A stretch of DNA of 64,000 nucleotides from Flaccisagitta enflata. Its lineage: Eukaryota > Chaetognatha > Sagittoidea > Aphragmophora. The notes under the pieces were generated by a model. That model had not been told where the DNA came from and ran no database searches. It saw only the letters and a program-made list of their open reading frames with translations. The DNA is taken from NCBI GenBank assembly GCA_965153355.1, contig OZ231128.1:40672001-40736000 (forward strand). The letters are read 5' to 3'. Below are positions 25,896-37,931 of this stretch, piece by piece. Each line of letters begins with the position of its first letter. Within the stretch, counting starts at the first letter, position 1. Made by a program: the position numbers and the translations under genes.

Positions 25896-26195
25896 CAGTC
25901 TATGGACATTTCGGTATTTGTAGATATGTCAGCAGTTTGGCATATCTCAACCCCTTGAGATCACTCATTCTGAGATATTTCAACCCGTTGAGATCTCTCA
26001 TTCTGGCACATTTCAACGGGTTGAGATCTCCCATTCTACTGAGATAAATCTTAGACATGAGAGATCTCAACATGTTGAAATGTGCCAAAATGAGAGATCT
26101 CAACGGGTTGAAATATCCCAGAATCAGTGATCTCAAGGGGTTGATATATGCCAAACTGCTGACATATCTACAAATACCGTTTTGTCCACTGACTG
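25896..26195. mobile_element. 300-bp near-complete palindromic MITE, TA target
   Basis: CAGTC...GACTG flanked by TA on both sides. Arms of about 135 bp pair along nearly their whole length (ATTTGTAGATATGTCAGCAG; AACCCCTTGAGATCACT), centred near 26045. The repeated GAGATCTC words give internal symmetry as well. Confidence 0.88.
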
Positions 26196-26204
26196 TATAA
26201 CAGA

Positions 26205-26326
<122 letters not shown>

Positions 26327-26511
26327 TAATGATTCAAGTTCAAGGTCAAGGACGATGATAATGATTATGTACACGAAGACGACGACAGCAGCAGCAATCA
26401 CATCAAGGTGGAAGACGACGACAACCACAACATTAACAGCCAGGGAAACAACAACGCAAATGACAACGGCGACAGCTTCCACAAGATTACAACATTTAAA
26501 AAACAACTCAC

Positions 26512-26855
26512 TTAATGCTTTCCTTTTCATGATGTATCTTCCATATTTTGCGAATTGTTCTTTTGTTCCAAAACCGACGATTACTTCCACGTCGTAAGGA
26601 GCGTAATTGCGCATCGTGATGCTTTTGATGCTTTTCCCGTCGCCGCCGCCGCGCTTTTCACTGCCGCTGCTGCTGCTGCTGCTGCTGCCAACATCACTTC
26701 CACCGTACCACCCGTGATCGTGTCCGTTTCTATGAGCTGAGCTGCGAGAAGGATGGTCGGTCAGTCCGCCTTTGTCCAAGGAAGCTTCGTCCGGAAAGGC
26801 CACGTTGCTAACCCAGGGAGGAGGTGCGAGAGGATGCTCATCGTCGTCGTGATGA
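26512..26855 (-). CDS. Candidate internal exon, unknown protein
   Basis: On the minus strand an acceptor (TTCTTTTTCAAATTAACAG) ends at 26856 and a donor GTGAGT begins at 26511. The 344-nt frame reads HHDDDEHPLAPPPWVSNVAF, GHDHGWYGGSDVG, a poly-Ser run from a CAG tract, then KSIKSITMRNYAPYDVEVIV and GFGTKEQFAKYGRYIMKRKA. Composition and splice sites support coding. It exits in phase 1, compatible with 24353-24457. I do not recognise the family. Confidence 0.45.
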
Positions 26856-27117
26856 CTGTTAATTTGAAAAAGAACGAGGAGCTTGATTGTGGTTGTATAT
26901 GTTGAGGTGGAATGGAGATAAATGGTGTTTATGCAGCGGTGATCGGTGCTGAAGTGATGATGGGGATTGTGGTGCATGGGCATGGATGTTGATGGAAAAG
27001 CTTTTCAGTGGTGAACAAACGGCCTTTTAACGCCGAAAAAGTATTTCTAAGGGACTAATAAAGGGAACGACCGACAGACCCAGTAACTCAAAGATCCACG
27101 TGTTCGCAATTAAAAAT

Positions 27118-27988
27118 AACAAGTAACGCGGGGTAACAATATCGTTGCGGACGGGCGGGCAGGGGCGTCCAACCCCCATCCTCACCCCACACCGTGTTCC
27201 CTAGCTGTGATAGGTAGGAAAAAATGACTCAGCATAGTGGCCTATTCTAGGTTGTTGCTTACATGTAGGTGCATCTCACCATACATGAAACTAAAAATTC
27301 TGTTGGGATTTTTTTGAAAAATATACAAAAAACACAATTTTTTATACAATTTGTGTCATAAATCTTTGTGATCAATTTTTAGATAATTTCCGAGTTCAGA
27401 ATTGAATTTAGATGATGTTTTCTGTTTCGTTTGATATGTCACACTATATACTTTCAAAAAAAGAAAGAAAGTTCATTTTTTGAATATAATACTACAATAA
27501 TAAATATTATTAAAAGTATTTTAAGGACAAAATGAACTTTTTATTCTTCTTTAAAAGTATATAGTGTGACATATCAAACGAAACAGAAAACATCATCTGA
27601 ATTCAGTTCTGAACTCGAAAATTATCTAAATATTAATCACAAAGATTTATGGCACAAATTGTAAAAAGAATTGTGTTTTTTGTATATTTTTCAAAAAAAT
27701 CCCAACAGAATTTTTAGTTTCATGTATGGTAAGATGCACCTACATGTAAGCAACAACCCAGAATAGGTCACTATGCTGAGTCATTTTTTCCTACCTACCA
27801 CACCTAGGGAGCACGGTGCCCATGCCCCACTCACACACATACAGCCACACACAAGAAGCATCTTAACACTGCTTTTCCCACTTTTTGACTTGTAGTCACG
27901 GGCAGACCAACAGACAGACCAACGGACCAACGGACCAACGGACCAACGGACGGACAATGCCACGTATAGAGTTTCGTGTCCGCAACTA
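27118..27988 (-). mobile_element. Family A element split by a foldback insertion
   Basis: AACAAGTAACGCGGGG, internal GTTGCGGACGGG and CAACCCCCATCC before the insert; TTTTTGACTTGTAGTCACGG, ACGGACCA core and terminal GTGTCCGCAACT after it. Without the insert it would match the 220-bp copy at 43698-43917. Confidence 0.8.
27190..27818. mobile_element. Foldback element with about 290-bp inverted arms
   Basis: The left arm from ACCGTGTTCCCTAG to about 27480 is mirrored by about 27530-27818 (CTAGGGAGCACGGT). Conserved blocks include ATGACTCAGCATAGTG, GCTTACATGTAGGTGCATC and GATATGTCACACTATATAC. The short centre is AT-rich. Likely recent, given high arm identity. Confidence 0.85.
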
Positions 27989-28043
27989 ATAAATAGACGG
28001 AACAAAACGAATCTCGTTCCCGATGGGAAGAACAAATGACTTT

Positions 28044-28114
<71 letters not shown>

Positions 28115-28115
28115 G
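28044..28115 (+). repeat. (CAGA)n microsatellite
   Basis: About 18 units of GACA/CAGA. Confidence 0.95.
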
Positions 28116-28399
28116 GACAGACAAACAATCCATTCATAGTTTCTTTCTAGGTCGCAGTCTCGCAGACTCTTGACTCTATAATATAGTCTTTGTCCGTCCG
28201 TCAGTCTGTCGGTCCATTGGTCCGTCCGTCCGTCTGTCCATCCATCACACTCAATACAGGCATTTATGATGCTGTGCTTGCAATGTTTTTGGGTAGGACA
28301 TACCAGACAGAATGCAGAATCATGAAAATGTATAAGTGGTGTCTCAAACTGACCATCGACATCCTCTAGGACCACCATGATTGTTGTTTCATGATTTTT

Positions 28400-28597
28400 A
28401 GTCGCGTGCACGCGACTCTACAACCCGCTCTGTCCGTCGGTCGGTCCGTCTGTCTGTCCGTCCGTCACGCTTAGCTTTTTCGACATTTATGGGCGTTTTT
28501 GGGGTTGCTGCTCCTGCCCAACTGCCTGGTTGGTCAATTTCATCACTGCCCCTGCCCACCCGCACGCGACTAAGGTAGCTGTGTATCCGGCCTTGTT
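28400..28597 (+). mobile_element. Complete family A element
   Basis: 198 bp. Palindrome AGTCGCGTGCACGCGACT, GTCCGTCGGTCGGTCCGTC, two CTGCTCCTGCCC-like boxes, internal GCACGCGACT, GTGTATCCGGCCTTGTT. Confidence 0.88.
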
Positions 28598-28599
28598 TT

Positions 28600-28880
28600 G
28601 AAAGGTTGGGATCTGGGCCTCGAGGCTGGGGTTTGAACCTCGAGGCTGAGATTTGGGCCTCAAGGCTGGGATCTGGGCCTCCTGGCTAGGATTTGGGCCT
28701 TGAGGCTAGGATTTGGGCCTCGAGGCTGGGAATTGGGCCTCGAGACTGGGATTTGGGCCTCGAGACTAAGATTTGAGGGGGGGGGGACGGAGAAGGAGGA
28801 GGCGGAGGAAAAGAAGGAGAAAATTCCCCATATGAGTGGAAGCATAGGTCATCGACCCCTTCGGGACCTCAGCCCAAAAG
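28600..28880 (-). mobile_element. Half family B element
   Basis: About nine 20-bp GGGATTTGGGCCTCGAGGCT units, then GAAAATTCCCCATATG and ATAGGTCATCGACCCCTTCG, the B arm without its partner. Confidence 0.65.
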
Positions 28881-29309
28881 CACTGGTGACTCAAAATATG
28901 AAATGTTATATAACTTTTGATTATTATAAGATCATTGTAAGAGGATGTTGGACTAATTGTTGTTGCCTGCCCGCCGATTTGCGAGAGGAAACGCTAGCAA
29001 GCTATGGGCCACCAACTTGGATTGGTTCATCTGGTCTTTTGTTGTCTTTGTTCGTCTGTTACCCCCACAATACATATGGCTACGGAATAATGAAGAACTA
29101 GCACAAATATACAAATTAAGTGATAAAATCATATGCACTAGATAAGATTTTATATGAAGGGTTTTAATACCTGAAGATTACAACGAGTATGGTTCAAATT
29201 TCATTGTGATGGGCAAAAAAGAAATGTGCTTTTCACGATTTTTACGTTTTGCCGGCCCAAAAATTAGTATTTGGGTGGCTTACAATAACTTCTCCACACC
29301 CTTTCCTTT

Positions 29310-29642
29310 CATCATCTTTTACACAAAGAAACTTCCCCCATTGGCGCAATGGACATTTGCGCTAGGGGCCTCCTTCACCAGCGCTGGTGTGTTTCTAGCC
29401 TTATTGCCCTAGTTACAATCTGGCTTATGCAAAAATGCTATCTTAGGCGCAGTTAGTTTTCTTAGCGCATCAAGACATAAGCGCATTAGCGCAAGTTCAT
29501 TTCCTGGTTGCTCTCTGCCCCAGAACAGTAGACACATTTTTTTAAGGGTTAAGACTTTGTGGAATGAGTTGAACAAGCTCATAGTAGTGCGCTTGTGTTT
29601 GTTTATGCATGTATGAGTGTGTGTTTGTGCATGTATGAGAGC

Positions 29643-29692
<50 letters not shown>

Positions 29693-30230
29693 AAGAGAGA
29701 AAGAGAGAAAAAAAGAAAGAAAGAAAGAAAAAAAGAAAAAAAGAAAAAAAGAAAAAAAGAAAGAAGAAAAGAAAGAAAGAAAAAAAAAAGAAAACAAAAT
29801 TACAACTTTGAGGTCTTGCAAAAAGATAAAAAATTGCAAAAAAGACAGAAAAGATTCATAGCAAAAAATAACAGAAAAAGACTAGCAGTGACAGACATAC
29901 ACAGCCATGCTTCTCTCAGCTTACTAAAGACTAGATTCATTGCCTTTGAGTCTCGACTTCTTCAAAAAGTTAAAGCTCTTGAAAATGCTGATACTGTTTT
30001 CAGAAGTTAGGTGCAGTAAATTGCTAGGGGAATCACATTAGCACATTACATAGCGCATTTCCTAGCGCATTAGCGCATTTGCACCTATAGAAAAGTGCAG
30101 ATGAAGTTTAAGTTTCTTATTAATATGAAGGAAGAAAAGCAGCCCTTGTAACTGGTAGGGCAAGTAGCGCACTGGCGCAAATGTCCGTTAAAGTTTCCTT
30201 GTGTTTTAGATACCCTCCTCACTCTTTGAT
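29310..30230. mobile_element. Inverted pair of AGCGCATT / GGACATTTGCGC blocks
   Basis: ACACAAAGAAACTT...GGACATTTGCGC on the left is mirrored by GCGCAAATGTCC...AAGTTTCCTTGTGT at 30177-30213. AGCGCA boxes lie inside both. A GA/AAAG tract (29643-29795) and a short coding-like frame (HSHASLSLLKTRFIAFESRL) lie between. Confidence 0.45.
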
Positions 30231-30250
30231 CATCTAAGATCTCAAAATGT

Positions 30251-30518
30251 AGTTTTTCTTACTCTACACATGGCTTTGTTGGTCCGTCGGTCTGTCCGTC
30301 CTTCACATTCCTAGATTTTGGAATTTTTTGGGGTATCTTAACGTAAAGGTAAGAATGAAAGGAAGGGAGGGAGGTAGAAAGGAAGGAAGGAAGGAAGGAA
30401 GGAAGGAAGGAAGGAAGGAAGGAAGGAAGGAAGGAAGGAAGGAAAGGAGTATGTATATATGTAGTTGTGTGTGTAACAACAAAACAGAGCACGCGGCTGT
30501 TGGCATGTTGGGCTTGTT
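30251..30518 (+). mobile_element. Family A element with (GGAA)n core
   Basis: GGTCCGTCGGTCTGTCCGTC, GGAA tract (30372-30444), GAGCACGCGGCTGTTGGCAT, GGGCTTGTT. The 5' box is eroded. Confidence 0.65.
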
Positions 30519-30636
30519 CAGTATCATTCCCACTTAGGCCTCTACTCCACAGCCTCTTCCCACACACACGCGACTTCATACTTTTAACCTTTTTTGATTT
30601 TGATTTGACAAACAAGAGGATTATTTCTTTTTTTAG

Positions 30637-30727
30637 GAAGTTATCAATGATTGACCAAAAAAAATGGAAAAAAATCTGTCACGAGTCCTTTTGGTTCACA
30701 GACTCAAGTTTGTCATTGACATTCTAG
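30637..30727 (+). CDS. Possible terminal exon, unknown gene
   Basis: A strong acceptor (TTATTTCTTTTTTTAG) is followed by a frame reading KLSMIDQKKWKKICHESFWF, TDSSLSLTF and stop. No partner exon was identified. This could be chance. Confidence 0.2.
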
Positions 30728-30729
30728 AT

Positions 30730-31670
30730 GAATACGGATCTCTTTGTTTGAGTATATCTGAAGGTATAAGACACGGTGCAAGATCGCGTGAAATTTGGTA
30801 GTCACCAAGGTTGAAAAATCAAAGTGTCATGAAATATTTTTTTTCTTCATGGCAGCATAGTATATCACTTTCTGATTACAAAACAAAAAAAATTAATGCA
30901 AAATCTATTTTAATTAGCTAAATATTAATAATTTAATATTTAATAATGATTTTCACAGTATAATAAGATTTTTTCATATTTTTCAAGTATATTCAATAAA
31001 AAAATACTTCAAAATATTGTTATCATATCGAATTTATATAAAATATCCAATTTTTATAAAATTCTTTATTAATTTGCTTAATTATAAGTTAATAAAAGAA
31101 ACAAAAAAACATTTTTTGCTCATTTTTTCATCATGTCATAATTTGGATGTTAGCTTGCGATAACACATTCATCAGTTGTCTATAACTTCAATCATCCATA
31201 CTTTGTATGCAAATTCATTCATTCATTCATTCATTCATTCATTCATTCTTTCATTCATAAATTTGATTTGATTTGATGAGATAAGATTTCAATTCAGTTA
31301 TGAATAATAACTATTTTCTTATGTGCTTTTCTCGTCAAAAGCAATGCTTAATTCTTAACCAAATAGAGGGCTGAGCGACCCACTGACCGACACATTAGTT
31401 TAGTTCATGGAAGGCAGGGGCGTGGATTGAACAGATGCACAGGACAAAAACGAGGATGGAAACACAACCAATACGGAATCGCTTGGAATGGGCAGAAGCA
31501 GTTATTCTGGTGGACAGGGTTAGTTTTGTGGGTGATTGGGGGCTGTTATGTGGGTGGGCAGGAATTATTCAATCAACACTCCCTCTCAATGAGAAAGGCT
31601 CTTTTAGAGTCGCTCCTGACCAGTAAACATACCCTCTGATCAGTCCCTTAGCAAGCGACTAAAAAGCATT
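30730..31670. other. AT-rich region and family A-like remnants
   Basis: 30840-31110 is very AT-rich; (ATTC)n at 31214-31255; 31360-31661 has degenerate family A pieces (CCACTGACCGACACA, GCAAGCGACTAAAAA). No gene seen. Confidence 0.4.
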
Positions 31671-31678
31671 CATGAATG

Positions 31679-31840
31679 AACAAGGCCAAGTAAGCCAATA
31701 GGTGCGACGTGTGGATTGTCGAATGAATGCATTACTGACCAACCGACCGACCAACCAACCGACCGACTGACCAACCAACTGACCGACCAACCAACTGAAC
31801 AACAGACACAGCCAGTTATAGAGGTGCTTTGTCGCACCTA
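31679..31840 (-). mobile_element. Complete family A element, GGTGCGAC subtype
   Basis: AACAAGGCCAAGTAAGCC, internal GGTGCGAC, ACCGACCAACC core, terminal GTCGCACCTA. Both boxes carry the same changes relative to other copies. Confidence 0.8.
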
Positions 31841-31843
31841 AAA

Positions 31844-32080
31844 AACAAGTAACGCGGGGTCACAATATTGTTGCGGACCGGTGGGCAAGGCCATCCAACC
31901 CCCAGCCTTACCTTAACCTCAACTCCTAACCCCCACTCCAACACAAACACACACAATAACAACTGCACCATCATGAATGCGCATTTTCTTTCTTTCTTTC
32001 TTTGTTTCTTTGTTTCTTTCTTTCTTGTTTGTTTCTTTCTTGTTTCTTTTCATCTTTCTATCTTTCTTTCTATCTTTTTT

Positions 32081-32113
<33 letters not shown>

Positions 32114-32317
32114 TTCCTTCTTTCTTGTTTCTTTTTTTCTTCTTTTCTTTTTTTTTTCTTTCTTTCTTGTTTCTTTCTCTATTTCTTTCAATCTTTTTTT
32201 CTTTTTTTCTCCTTTCTTTCTATCTTTCTCCTTTCTATCTTTCTTCTTTCTTTCTTTCTCCTTTCTTTCTTGTTTCTTTCTTTCTCGTTACTTTATTTCT
32301 CGTTTCTTTCTTGTTTT

Positions 32318-32389
<72 letters not shown>

Positions 32390-32475
32390 TTTTTTTCTTT
32401 CTTTCTTTTTTTCTTTCTTTTTTTTTTTCTTTTTTTCTTTCTTTTTTCTTTCTTTGTTTCTTTCTTTCTTAGTTT
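31844..32475 (-). mobile_element. Family A element whose core became (TTTC)n
   Basis: AACAAGTAACGCGGGGTCAC, internal GTTGCGGACCGG, AACCCCCAGCC, then a TTTC microsatellite (31985-32470). The terminal box is missing; a plus-strand copy begins there instead. Confidence 0.65.
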
Positions 32476-32477
32476 TT

Positions 32478-32620
32478 AGTCGCGGACACGTGACTCTACA
32501 CCTTGCTGTGTTGGTCGGTCCATCTGTCCGTCCCGTAACATTTTTAAATTCCGAGCAGTTTTTGCACTACTGCTCCTGCCCGACTGTCCCCGACTGTATT
32601 GCCGTGTACCCGGCCTTGTT
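32478..32620 (+). mobile_element. Compact complete family A element
   Basis: 143 bp. AGTCGCGGACACGTGACT to GCCGTGTACCCGGCCTTGTT. Its 3' end is separated by only TTT from the next family A element, a head-to-tail pair. Confidence 0.85.
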
Positions 32621-32623
32621 TTT

Positions 32624-32957
32624 AGTCACGTGCACGCGACTCTACACCTTGATCTGTTGATCGGTAGGTCGGTAGGTCGGTCCGTTGGTCCATCCCATAA
32701 CCTTTTTAAATTTTTAACGTTATTTGACGCTTTTTAACATTTTTCAGCATTTTTTAACAATCTTTAACATATTTCAGCATTTTCTGACTTTTTTGGCATT
32801 TTAACCTTTTTTAACATCTTTTTAACATTTTTTAATATTTTTTAACATCATTTAACATTATCTAACATTTTTTAAAATTTTTAAACATTTCCTGACATTT
32901 TTAACATTTTGTCTGTCATTTCCAGACGCACGCGACTGTTGCCCTCTTGGGCTTGTT
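32624..32957 (+). mobile_element. Complete family A element with TTTTTAACAT core
   Basis: AGTCACGTGCACGCGACT start; core (TTTTTAACAT)n at 32700-32905; ACGCACGCGACTGTT; hairpin GCCCTCTTGGGC; CTTGTT. Confidence 0.85.
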
Positions 32958-32974
32958 CTTTCTTTCTTTCATTT

Positions 32975-33022
<48 letters not shown>

Positions 33023-33128
33023 TCGTTCGTTCTTGCTTTCTTTCTTTTTCTTTCTTTCTTTCTTCTTTCTTTCTTTCTTGCTCGTTCTTTCTTTCTTGCT
33101 CGTTCTTTCTTTTTTTCTTTCTTTTTTC

Positions 33129-33207
<79 letters not shown>

Positions 33208-33215
33208 TTTTTCTT
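32958..33215 (+). repeat. (TTTC)n microsatellite
   Basis: CTTT/TTTC tract with short interruptions, starting exactly after the family A end. Confidence 0.95.
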
Positions 33216-33279
33216 TGTTTTTTGTTTCTTTCTTCATTTCACTCTTTCGGATGTCCCTCTTCATGTCCGTCTATCTTTC

Positions 33280-33560
33280 CCCCCCTCTTGAGACCTGAAG
33301 TCCCATTAAAGCTTATTGAGGCCTGAGATCTTGCTCTAGAGCCTAAAACTAGCCCAAAATAAGCCCGAAATAAGCCTGAAAAGTGCCCTCCCAAGCCAAA
33401 AATTGCTGAATTCACTAAAGACTGAATTCAATCTTCACTTGCTCTATCCTGAGAGCAGCCCTCACATGCATGAAGCCCCAATCTAGACCATCCAGGTCTA
33501 AAATCTAGTCTTTAGTAAGGCCTTGCGTATGGGCTTTATATCCACGGCCTTAATTCGGCC
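33280..33560 (+). repeat. Family B core remnant
   Basis: CCCCCCCTCTTGAGACCTGA followed by degenerate GCCTAAAACTAGCCC units. No arms found. Confidence 0.35.
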
Positions 33561-33917
33561 TCGTATGGGCCAAAATACGAGCCACAACATTCGGTTTCGT
33601 ATGGGGCCAAACCCGGATGTAATTCGGGTTTGTTACGGTTTCCATAGAAACTTAAAAATGACAAAGAAATCTGATGATGAAGCTTAACGGGTTTCAAACA
33701 AAATCTCTCGGTGACAGAAAATGGAGGTACGATTCAGATTATGTGTCTGATCATAAAACATCCCTACATGGGCAGAAGATGAAAGAATGTATTAATGAAT
33801 GAATGGATATATGAAAAGGAAAATCACTACGTTTAGATCACGAGCAATCAATTCAAACAACTTGTTTCTGAGAACGAAAATATACAAACTAGGAAAGAGT
33901 CTTTGGTTAACTTGTCT

Positions 33918-33956
33918 GCCTGTCTGTCTGTCTGTCTGTCTGTCTGTCCATCTATT

Positions 33957-34039
<83 letters not shown>
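33918..34039 (+). repeat. (TGTC)n and (TC)n microsatellites
   Basis: TGTC at 33918-33948, then CT/TC at 33957-34039. Confidence 0.95.
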
Positions 34040-34042
<3 letters not shown>

Positions 34043-34259
34043 AATCCTGGATTAGCTTCGATTCTCATTCATTGGGAAAGACCGCGCACAGGTGAGTTGA
34101 GATCCATTTGTTTTCCCCCCAAGAAAGTTTTGGCTCATGAACGATCATCCATTAGAATTCCAGAACAGTCATTTATCAGCAATATTCAATGATCATATGC
34201 CAACATGGAATTATTTCTAATCAAAACAAAGAACTTTTTTATGTAAAACTACAATTTTT

Positions 34260-34406
34260 AGTCGCGGACACGCAACTCTACGCCTTAACGTGTCGGTTGG
34301 TCCGTCGGTCCGTCCGTCCCGTAACATTTTTGAATTCCGAGCGGTTTTCGCACTACTGCTCCTGCCCAACCGTCCACGACTGTATTGCCGTGTATCCGGC
34401 CTTGTT
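34260..34406 (+). mobile_element. Compact complete family A element
   Basis: AGTCGCGGACACGCAACT, GGTCCGTCGGTCCGTCCGTC, CTGCTCCTGCCCAACCGTCC, hairpin GCCGTGTATCCGGC and CTTGTT. 147 bp. Confidence 0.85.
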
Positions 34407-34409
34407 AAG

Positions 34410-35300
34410 GGGCAAAGTGAAAATTTGTATGTGTGAAATGCAAAGTGAAAAATGAAAAATAGGAAATAATGAAATCAGATAACAGAAAATGAAATGTGAA
34501 GTGAAAAATGAAATGAGAAGTGAAAAATGAAAATCAAAAAGTAACAAGTGAAAAATGAAAAATAAGCAAAAGAAATTGAAAAATAAAATGTGGAAAATGA
34601 TAAGTGAGAAATGAAAAGAAAAGAAGGAAGAGTTAAAAGTGAAAAATGAGAAAAAAAGAAATGAAATACAATAAATCTTGAAATAATGTTTGATTCAAAG
34701 GATCAAAAGAAATCGGTAATGAATGTTAAAAGAAGAAAAAATATGACAATGAGAGAAAAATGTAAAAACCGGGCCGGGCTTGAGGGTAAACCCGGCCTAC
34801 GGGTTTGGCCCAAATGCCGTGCCCCGGCCCTCACACGGGCAGGCCCGCAAGGCCTTAGTCTTTAGAACCTGAAATCAACCCTCTTAGGCTCTTGGGCTCT
34901 GTAAAGCCGCCCCCCCTCCTGCATCTGTTCCCCGGATGAACGAAAACTCACCCCTGCTCTCAGCCCACAATCTTGTGACAGGAATTCAGGAACTGTGAAT
35001 CATATATAATCCTTTATTGATTTGGAGATCGGACCAGTATATTAGCCCCCTAAGATCTAATCAGGGCTGTAGAGAGAAATAACGCCCCTCCCCCCATTGA
35101 CTATTCTGGTCCAACTTGCCCCCCCCTATATTGTTTTTTTTTGCCGCATAGAAATTCGCTCCAGCGATTTTTTGCCTGTCTTTTTTTTCTTTTTCACACA
35201 TTAGGGGGCCCTTAAGCCCCCCTAGGGCCTGGGCCCTTATCTTAGATGGGAGTGACCCCCCTTTGCATGACCCTGGATCTAATTGAGCTACCTGGCCACT
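34410..35300. other. Region with GTGAAAAATGAAA minisatellite and C-rich runs
   Basis: 34420-34760 is an imperfect AGTGAAAAATGAAA repeat. 34770-35300 has C-rich low-complexity pieces. No gene seen. Confidence 0.5.
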
Positions 35301-35374
35301 CATGGGGACCCTCTGAGCCTTAATTTGTGCTCATCGGTACTTAGATCAAGTGTCAAGGAGAAATTCACAATGTT

Positions 35375-35545
35375 GTCATTCTGACATCTCTCATTGAGAA
35401 TCAAGAATTTGCATAAAAAATGAAAAACTGCAAAAACGAAAAACATCAGCACCTGGCAAAATCCAATATCTAGGTGCTCATGTTTTTGGAAATGCAAAAT
35501 TGTTCTTGGTTTTCCGTATTCTTGATTCTCAAATTCCAAAATGTT
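35375..35545. repeat. Imperfect hairpin
   Basis: GAGAATCAAGAATTTGCAT faces TTCTTGATTCTCAAATTCC, with further pairing around AGCACCT/AGGTGCT at the centre. Confidence 0.5.
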
Positions 35546-35579
35546 TTTTTCCATAACCCTTGATTGCCTCACATCTCAA

Positions 35580-36409
35580 CAAAAAAATTGTAAAAACGCA
35601 TGTTAGAATAGTCACAGGGGGATGAAGTTTGAACTGCAAGTGGATGACACATACCGTTAACTTGTCCTAAAATCTTGTGGCCCTGCGCCATCAGGAAGTG
35701 CGCCAAATCAGAGCAGAACCAATTTTTGCCAAAATTTTTCATTTTTCATTACATTTTGGCTATTTCTATATTTATTTTTATTTTGGCATTTAGATTTTAA
35801 AGATAAGGGTGACAATTTTTTTCACACAAACCTTATGATAGCCTGAGTGGATTTTATCCAAAAACAGGAACTGAAACCACAATATGTGTCGTCAAGAGCA
35901 TAAAGAAGTCATGATGTCTGGATCATTACAGCGGTTTTTTGAGATTTTCTTATTTTTCTTTAAGAGAGATCACCTCAGTTAGGACTCTTATGAGCCCACA
36001 AGAGTATCCTCTACCTGGGAAGTGACAATATGATATCTATTTTGCCAGCAGAACACATTTTTGGTCAAAAATAAGAGTTTTCGATGCAAAATTATATGCA
36101 AAAATCATGTGACTAGCTAATTCACTTTTATCTTTCTCCATGTCATAACAAGGCCGGAAAACAATTGCCTTGGTCGCATATGTTGTGGTTTAGGGATTGT
36201 GATATTTTGATACATCTTATTGATGCCAAGTCAAGTAAATTGAACCAAAAACTGACCAAACACTTTCTTCTTCTCCTTTTTTCCTGCCCCCCCCCCCTCT
36301 TCCCAAAAAAGACGGCTTCATGCTACGAATGAGGTTGAGAAAACCCAAACATGTACAAAGCATCTTCCAAATCGGATGAACATTAAGTGAACTGGAAATC
36401 ATTATTCTT
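35580..36409. other. Region without recognised features
   Basis: AT-rich. I see neither a convincing ORF nor clear repeats. Confidence 0.4.
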
Positions 36410-36568
36410 AGTCTCGTGCACGTGACACTTCACCCCACTTTACCAGTCGGGCGGTCGTTTGGTTAGTTGGTTCATCGCGTATTCAATTTTCTTGCGTATT
36501 TGGCGTTTTTGGCTTTTTTGGACAATATTTGCATCCTAGCAACTAAGGCGTAACTGTATTAGGCCTCC
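36410..36568 (+). mobile_element. Degenerate family A element
   Basis: AGTCTCGTGCACGTGACACT start, GGGCGGTCG core, GCAACTAAGGCGTAACTGTA and AGGCCTCC end. Confidence 0.5.
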
Positions 36569-36569
36569 A

Positions 36570-37931
36570 TCTCGACAAAACCAGAACGATTTTTTTTTCT
36601 CAAATTCAAACAACATCAGGGTGATTAAAAAAGGCAAACTGACAGACAAAAAAAATAATATCAGATTTAGAAAGGCAAACTGACAGACAAGCCAAGAAAA
36701 ACAAAACAAATAGAACTCTCTGATCCAACACCTTTTTTCTGTTGTTTAGTTATCAGCAACCTACTCGAAAAAATTTTTTCTTCCCTTTTTCGACAAATCA
36801 TAAAGAAGTAACAAAACCAACGCGAATAGCGTTCTTGCTGACTCAATGAAACAAAAATAGATTAAAAACGGATATTTATCTGTAATTTGGCAATTGATTT
36901 GAAATCATTATTTAACGATTGACTGGGTTTTGATGAGTGTGACACAAGAAACTAATATTAGATTTTTGGGATTTGGCAATGTGAAATTCTGACGTTTAAA
37001 ACTCTTTTTAGTCGCAGTCGCGATCTGTTCCACATTAAACGTTCCAAAGTAGATGTGATCAATTGCAGACTCTCTTCCAATATCACTAGAGCAAATCCCA
37101 ACCCAATGGGTTTTTTTCTTTGCGGTATAGGCAGTTTCCACAATTAACTAGACTGGCAGAAATCAGGCGACTGAATTTGTTAACATTGATAAAAATGTGA
37201 TAATTTCATAATGGTCGCACCTAATAGCTTGAAATTTGAATCCTATGCTTAGAATTTGATACTCTTTTAGATCATATAAAAAAAGAATACTCTAATATCT
37301 AAAATGTGTTCAACTATGTTAATTCTTATCATAATCAGAGTAATATAAGAGTAACAGGGTGTTAACATTTTAGGTCACTCTCTTCAAAAATCAATATCTC
37401 CGGCTAGAATTGACATTAAGGTCCAAAATTTTGCATGTAACTTGGGTTATATCTGTACTAAAGGGGGAAAAAAGAAATTTTTCATAATACTTAAAATATT
37501 ACCATTTAAAGTATAGTATACTACTATGTGTCAAAATCAAATTAATCATCATTTTGGACATATCAACTAAAAGTGAAATTTTTTCATGGTAAATAATATC
37601 TGGTCACCATAAAATCTTTAGTTTTTCTTTAGGGATTGCAATTAAACAAAAGTGATCCATAGTTGGGTAGGCTTAATGATTTTTTGAATATCTTTTTCAT
37701 TGTGGTGTGACATCAGTGTGACATAAAAAAGGGGGTGGTTTTGGCCTATTTTTTGCTAGATAGCCTATCAAAATTTTAAGTATGAAGGATATCAGTTAGG
37801 CACGGAATCCCGAGTAATGTGTCACAACAGCTTCTATCATGAAAATAAGAATTAGCACGATAAAAACAATATTTTTGCCTGTTACATCATGAATTTCAGC
37901 TGGGCCGGTTTATTGTGGAAATGGCCTATAG
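36570..37931. other. AT-rich region, no supported gene
   Basis: The only open frame of note is minus strand 36908-37141, without clear splice sites. A direct repeat of AGGCAAACTGACAGACAA occurs at 36630 and 36677. Confidence 0.4.

Noticed and set aside
32010-32660. Long Phe/Ser-rich frames on the plus strand
   Set aside because: TTTC microsatellite; no domain and no splice support.
36908-37141. 77-codon minus-strand frame with protein-like composition
   Set aside because: No convincing acceptor or donor, and an overlapping alternative frame is equally open.
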